DNA of 64,000 nucleotides from JABDQZ01 sp963801985 (GTDB lineage: Bacteria; Pseudomonadota; Gammaproteobacteria; Chromatiales; Chromatiaceae), in NCBI GenBank assembly GCA_963801985.1, contig CAWDGV010000005.1, positions 1 to 64,000 on the forward strand. Reading direction: 5' to 3'. Below, in pieces: positions 62,601 through 64,000 of this stretch (position 1 is the first letter of the stretch; the number at the start of each line of letters is the position of its first letter). The notes under the pieces were generated by a model. That model was given only the letters and a program-made list of their open reading frames with translations. It did no database searches and was not told where the DNA came from. Both the position numbers and the translations under genes were made by a program.

Positions 62601-64000
62601 TGCAAGACCAGATTATGGGGCTGATCAATTCAGGGCCTGAGGCGCAGGTGCTTGATAAACCGGGCGGTGTTTTTGTGCGCCGTGCTGAAGAGCTGACTGA
62701 GGAAGACCGGGTACTGTTCCAGAGCGTTGCTCGTGTGGTGCTTAAGGACAGTGCCGAGACCCTGCTTGAACAGCTGGAACGTCGTGTCGCAGTGGAACGC
62801 CTGCCGAATCATCTGATTGCATCAGTGACAGCCGGTTCTGAAAAGATTCAACCGCTTTTTCCACGTGAGCGTATTTTTTGTAACGGCCTCGGCGGTTTTA
62901 CCCCTGATGGGCATGAGTATGTCGTCACGCTTGAACCGGGGCAGACGACTCCGGCGCCTTGGGTCAATGTCATTGCCAGTCCGTATATAGGTACCGTGGT
63001 CAGCGAGAGTGGCAGTGCTTATACCTGGGTGGAAAATGCCCATGAGTTCCGTCTGACCACCTGGCATAACGATCCGATTAGCGATAGCAGCGGCGAGGCC
63101 TTCTACATTCGTGACGAAGAGAGCACTGTTTTCTGGTCACCCACACCATTACCGGCTTGTGGAAAATCAGCTTATGTATGCCGTCACGGTTTTGGCTATA
63201 GTATCTTTGAACACTTTGAAATGGGTATCGCTTCAGAGCTGACTACCTACGTCGCCATGGATGCGCCGGTGAAGTTCGTGGTGATCAAGTTGCGAAATGC
63301 GTCGGGGCGTACCCGGCGTTTGTCACTGACCGGCTATTGGGAACTGGTACTGGGCGAATGGCGACACGCCAACCAGATGCATATTGTCACTGAGACAGAC
63401 CCTCACAGTGGGGCGCTGTTTGCCCGTAATGCTTATGGTCGTGAATGTGCTAATCGCGTTGTCTTTGCCCAGGTGAGCGAACCGGAACGGTCAGTCACCG
63501 GTAACCGCACCGAGTTCATCGGTCGAAACAGTTCATTGGGCAATCCGGCAGCGTTGGGCCGCGAACATCTGTCGGGTAAGACTGGTGCCGGGCTTGACCC
63601 ATGCGCAGCGATGCAGACCCGGATCGAACTGACCGATGGCCAGGAACGCGAGATCGTGTTTATTTTCGGCGCGGCTAAACACGCGGACGAAGCGCACTAT
63701 TTTATCCAGCGCTTCGGTGGTCAAGCCGGTGCACGTCACGCCCTGGAAACCGTGTGGGGCTACTGGAACCACACCCTGGGTGCGGTGCATGTTGAGACAC
63801 CTGATCCAGCGCTGAATGTGCTGACCAATGGCTGGCTGGTCTACCAGACACTCTCCTGTCGCTATTGGGGACGCAGTGGTTATTATCAGTCCGGTGGCGC
63901 TTACGGTTTTCGCGATCAATTGCAGGACACCATGGCACTGCTCCATGCAACCCCATGGCTGGCCCGTGAGCAGATCATACGTTGTGCCGAACGCCAGTTC
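56672..64000 (+). CDS. ndvB: Cyclic beta-1,2-glucan synthase, NdvB/ChvB type (3' partial)
   Basis: An uninterrupted frame of 2443 codons to the window end. No ATG begins it; TTG 56672 is the best candidate, as homologues start shortly before ELFSIEQLKRHA. Domains: membrane helices near residues 405-460 and 825-990; a GT84 glucosyltransferase with DTDTQLPRDAA (near 628) and RRHRWIRGDWQL (near 770); a glycoamylase-like domain (GVPGLGLKRGLGEDLVIAPY, then AFMAHHQGMSLLALEH); and a GH94 phosphorylase-type module (GYYQSGGAYGFRDQLQD) at the cut end. It makes and exports cyclic glucans into the periplasm for osmotic adaptation. About 350 residues are missing beyond the window. Confidence 0.92.
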   Translation, partial: MGIRASNTLSKDEDTKLLRAELFSIEQLKRHAVKLAGLYKIAPAPGEDKLLPRLEDNERVLLAAYDVVVATTAPGQRIVPAEAWLLDNFYLIEQQINMARRHLPPGYSRQLPRLADGPSAGFPRIYDLALALISHMDGRVDRDNTTQFIAAFQTADPLKLGELWAFPIMLQLALLENLRRVALRIAHRREERDTAISWADRMQETAEKEPNQLIQLLAEFANADVPLTAPFVEEFYARLQAQGPTIAFVQTWVEQKLIEQGVSATQLSAAAARTAATNQISMANSIGSLRFIGTMDWRDFVESLSVVEQILQKDPAGMYASQDFSTRDRYRHVVEEMTRVTACNSCSELTVAREAIALAQAAADCEGNNDRSAHVGYYLVDRGRRLLEQAVDCRLSWQVRASRASQRVRLPLYLAPIVLITALVTAFVLSTFSGLAVTEWRFWFFAITALIGGSALAVPVVNLMVTQLLPPRSLPRLDFSKGIPNAHRSMVVVPTLLSGTQEIDDLLEALEIRYLGNRDPNLFFALLTDFRDAPEQTQPGDDDLLAYARMAVQHLNDTYHEDRPNIFYLFHRPRLWNEYDQVWMGYERKRGKLEQFNAFLRGSAKTAFSEVVGDVSILGSIKYVITLDTDTQLPRDAARTLVGYMAHPLNRPVYDAEKGRIVEGYAILQPRASISLTSALQSRFSKLFAGESGIDPYTREVSDVYQDLFGEGSFIGKGIYDVDAFRQAVDGRFPDNLILSHDLLESGYARSALITDVDLIEEHPDSYMIDVSRRHRWIRGDWQLAGWLLSSVPGPDIDAGSITKYKRQPNPLSALSKWKIFDNMRRSLVSPALLALLLGGWLFGPGPAWFWSLSVVGVLFLPSLFSSAVAFIRKSKERDWLVHLIQTSRAIGRPVAHGFLTLALLPYETLICLDAIARSAGRMLFTRRGLLHWHTHTYARRNVRRTLIDFIKEMWVAPVTVLALSFALSSTALFFSAPILLLWFVSPMVAWWISQSLVSPVPDLSAEQRLFLRATARRTWRYFADFVGPQDNWLPPDNFQQHPEPVIASRTSPTNMGMSLLADLSACDFGYLSAGEFLERTGNTLATMEKLERYRGHFYNWYDTQTLQTLQPLYISSVDSGNLAGALLTLQAGLAELQDQPVISVNVFQGLQDTLQVLLEQVPSEPAPGLTTKIQLLHDELTHLTQTPQTLIEVDTALDDIHRLAAELLAWLPAGIDIDGELYYWAQAFEKQSRALVNDLKYLVPDSHAFSNIPTLAELGKSKSQGNFPEQSPYKSALDRLKIIGDLVNRCRELAMMDFEFLYDTATDLLSIGYDVGERRRDPSFYDLLASEARLASFLIIAQEQVPQKHWFALGRLLTNHGGDISLISWSGSMFEYLMPQLIMPSYDNTLLAKTCKSAVARQIEYGRQRTVPWGISESCYNATDMHHVYQYRAFGVPGLGLKRGLGEDLVIAPYASALALMVMPLEACRNLQTLAANDFIGPYGFFEAIDYTPSRVPRGKKYAIVRAFMAHHQGMSLLALEHILLDQPMQRRFMSDPLVRATELLLQERVPKQTAILHPHAAEVVAAARPAEAETGSIMRVFTEPNTPTPEVHLLSNGSYHVMATHAGGGYSRWRDLSVTRWREDATSDGWGTFIYLHDLDADRFWSSAYQPTLRKADHYEAIFVQGRAEYRRRDHDIETHTEICVSPEDDVEIRRITLTNQSLGQRRIEVTSFAEVVLAPLNADLAHRSFSNLFVQTEILPERQAILCTRRPRTPGEQLPWMFHLLVAPGAVADEPSYETDRAKFIGRGRTAEKPLALDSCERLSNSEGSVLDPIVAIRNTITFAPDESTIVLIISGVADSREAALALLDKYCDRHFVERAFEMAWFQSQEVLRHLNATEVDAQTYGRLAGDVIYGNFLRRAAPSVIARNQLGQSGLWRFAISGDLPIVLLHIGDMHRIDLVKQVLQAHAYWRMKGLAVDLVIVNDDFSGYRAALQDQIMGLINSGPEAQVLDKPGGVFVRRAEELTEEDRVLFQSVARVVLKDSAETLLEQLERRVAVERLPNHLIASVTAGSEKIQPLFPRERIFCNGLGGFTPDGHEYVVTLEPGQTTPAPWVNVIASPYIGTVVSESGSAYTWVENAHEFRLTTWHNDPISDSSGEAFYIRDEESTVFWSPTPLPACGKSAYVCRHGFGYSIFEHFEMGIASELTTYVAMDAPVKFVVIKLRNASGRTRRLSLTGYWELVLGEWRHANQMHIVTETDPHSGALFARNAYGRECANRVVFAQVSEPERSVTGNRTEFIGRNSSLGNPAALGREHLSGKTGAGLDPCAAMQTRIELTDGQEREIVFIFGAAKHADEAHYFIQRFGGQAGARHALETVWGYWNHTLGAVHVETPDPALNVLTNGWLVYQTLSCRYWGRSGYYQSGGAYGFRDQLQDTMALLHATPWLAREQIIRCAERQF

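Overview
The window reads as a chromosomal segment of a free-living gammaproteobacterium, probably aquatic and salt-exposed. This rests on the TamA/TamB pair, RimK, Tex, a HdfR-type LysR regulator, a PA3496-type small protein, a canonical gammaproteobacterial Zur box and a complete N-type (putatively Na+-translocating) ATPase operon. The species cannot be fixed from sequence alone. By eye, pyruvate kinase, the GNAT-nitrilase fusion, the PDC-sensor gene and everything from about 45.4 kb onward are richer in G+C than the AT-rich stretches between them. I see no tRNA, rRNA, CRISPR array or intact mobile element.

Layout. 0-3.8 kb: a Zur-controlled zinc-uptake operon (small metal-site protein, His-rich outer-membrane barrel, ZnuA-like binding protein, ZnuB-like permease) with no ATPase gene beside it. 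4.0-11.1 kb: a co-directional sugar cluster (small-molecule kinase-like protein, inositol-monophosphatase-family phosphatase, gluconokinase, SMP-30 lactonase, SDR glucose dehydrogenase, GH63-type glucosidase). It can be read as a cytoplasmic route glucoside -> glucose -> gluconolactone -> gluconate -> 6-phosphogluconate. 11.3-21.5 kb: an ion and osmotic block with MgtE, a detached MgtE_N/CBS protein, three MscS-type proteins, RimK, and decayed kefB-like and corA genes. 21.5-26.7 kb: tamB and tamA. 27-45 kb: a loose region with PAQR, PDC-sensor, HugZ-like, Tex, pyruvate kinase, LysR, GNAT-nitrilase, cupin and many small exported proteins. It also holds gene remnants (LOTUS domain, IS30 transposase head, a nonsense plus frameshift gene, CbpM and phosphoketolase tails) and degenerate dispersed repeats.

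45.4-55.1 kb: a DUF2254 membrane protein sits 4 bp before the N-ATPase operon atpDCQRBEFAG. A dead nhaA 3' end and a fourth MscS-type channel follow. 55.2-56.6 kb: lysine-rich small proteins and a SHOCT protein. 56.67 kb to the window end: a giant cyclic beta-1,2-glucan synthase (NdvB/ChvB type), cut off at its C-terminus by the window edge.

Taken together the intact genes point to osmotic and cation homeostasis: mechanosensitive release valves, Mg2+ transport, a Na+/H+ rotary pump, periplasmic glucan synthesis and a possible glucoside-recycling pathway. The dead genes (kefB-like, corA, nhaA) belong to the same functional group, which suggests that the set of cation transporters has been remodelled.
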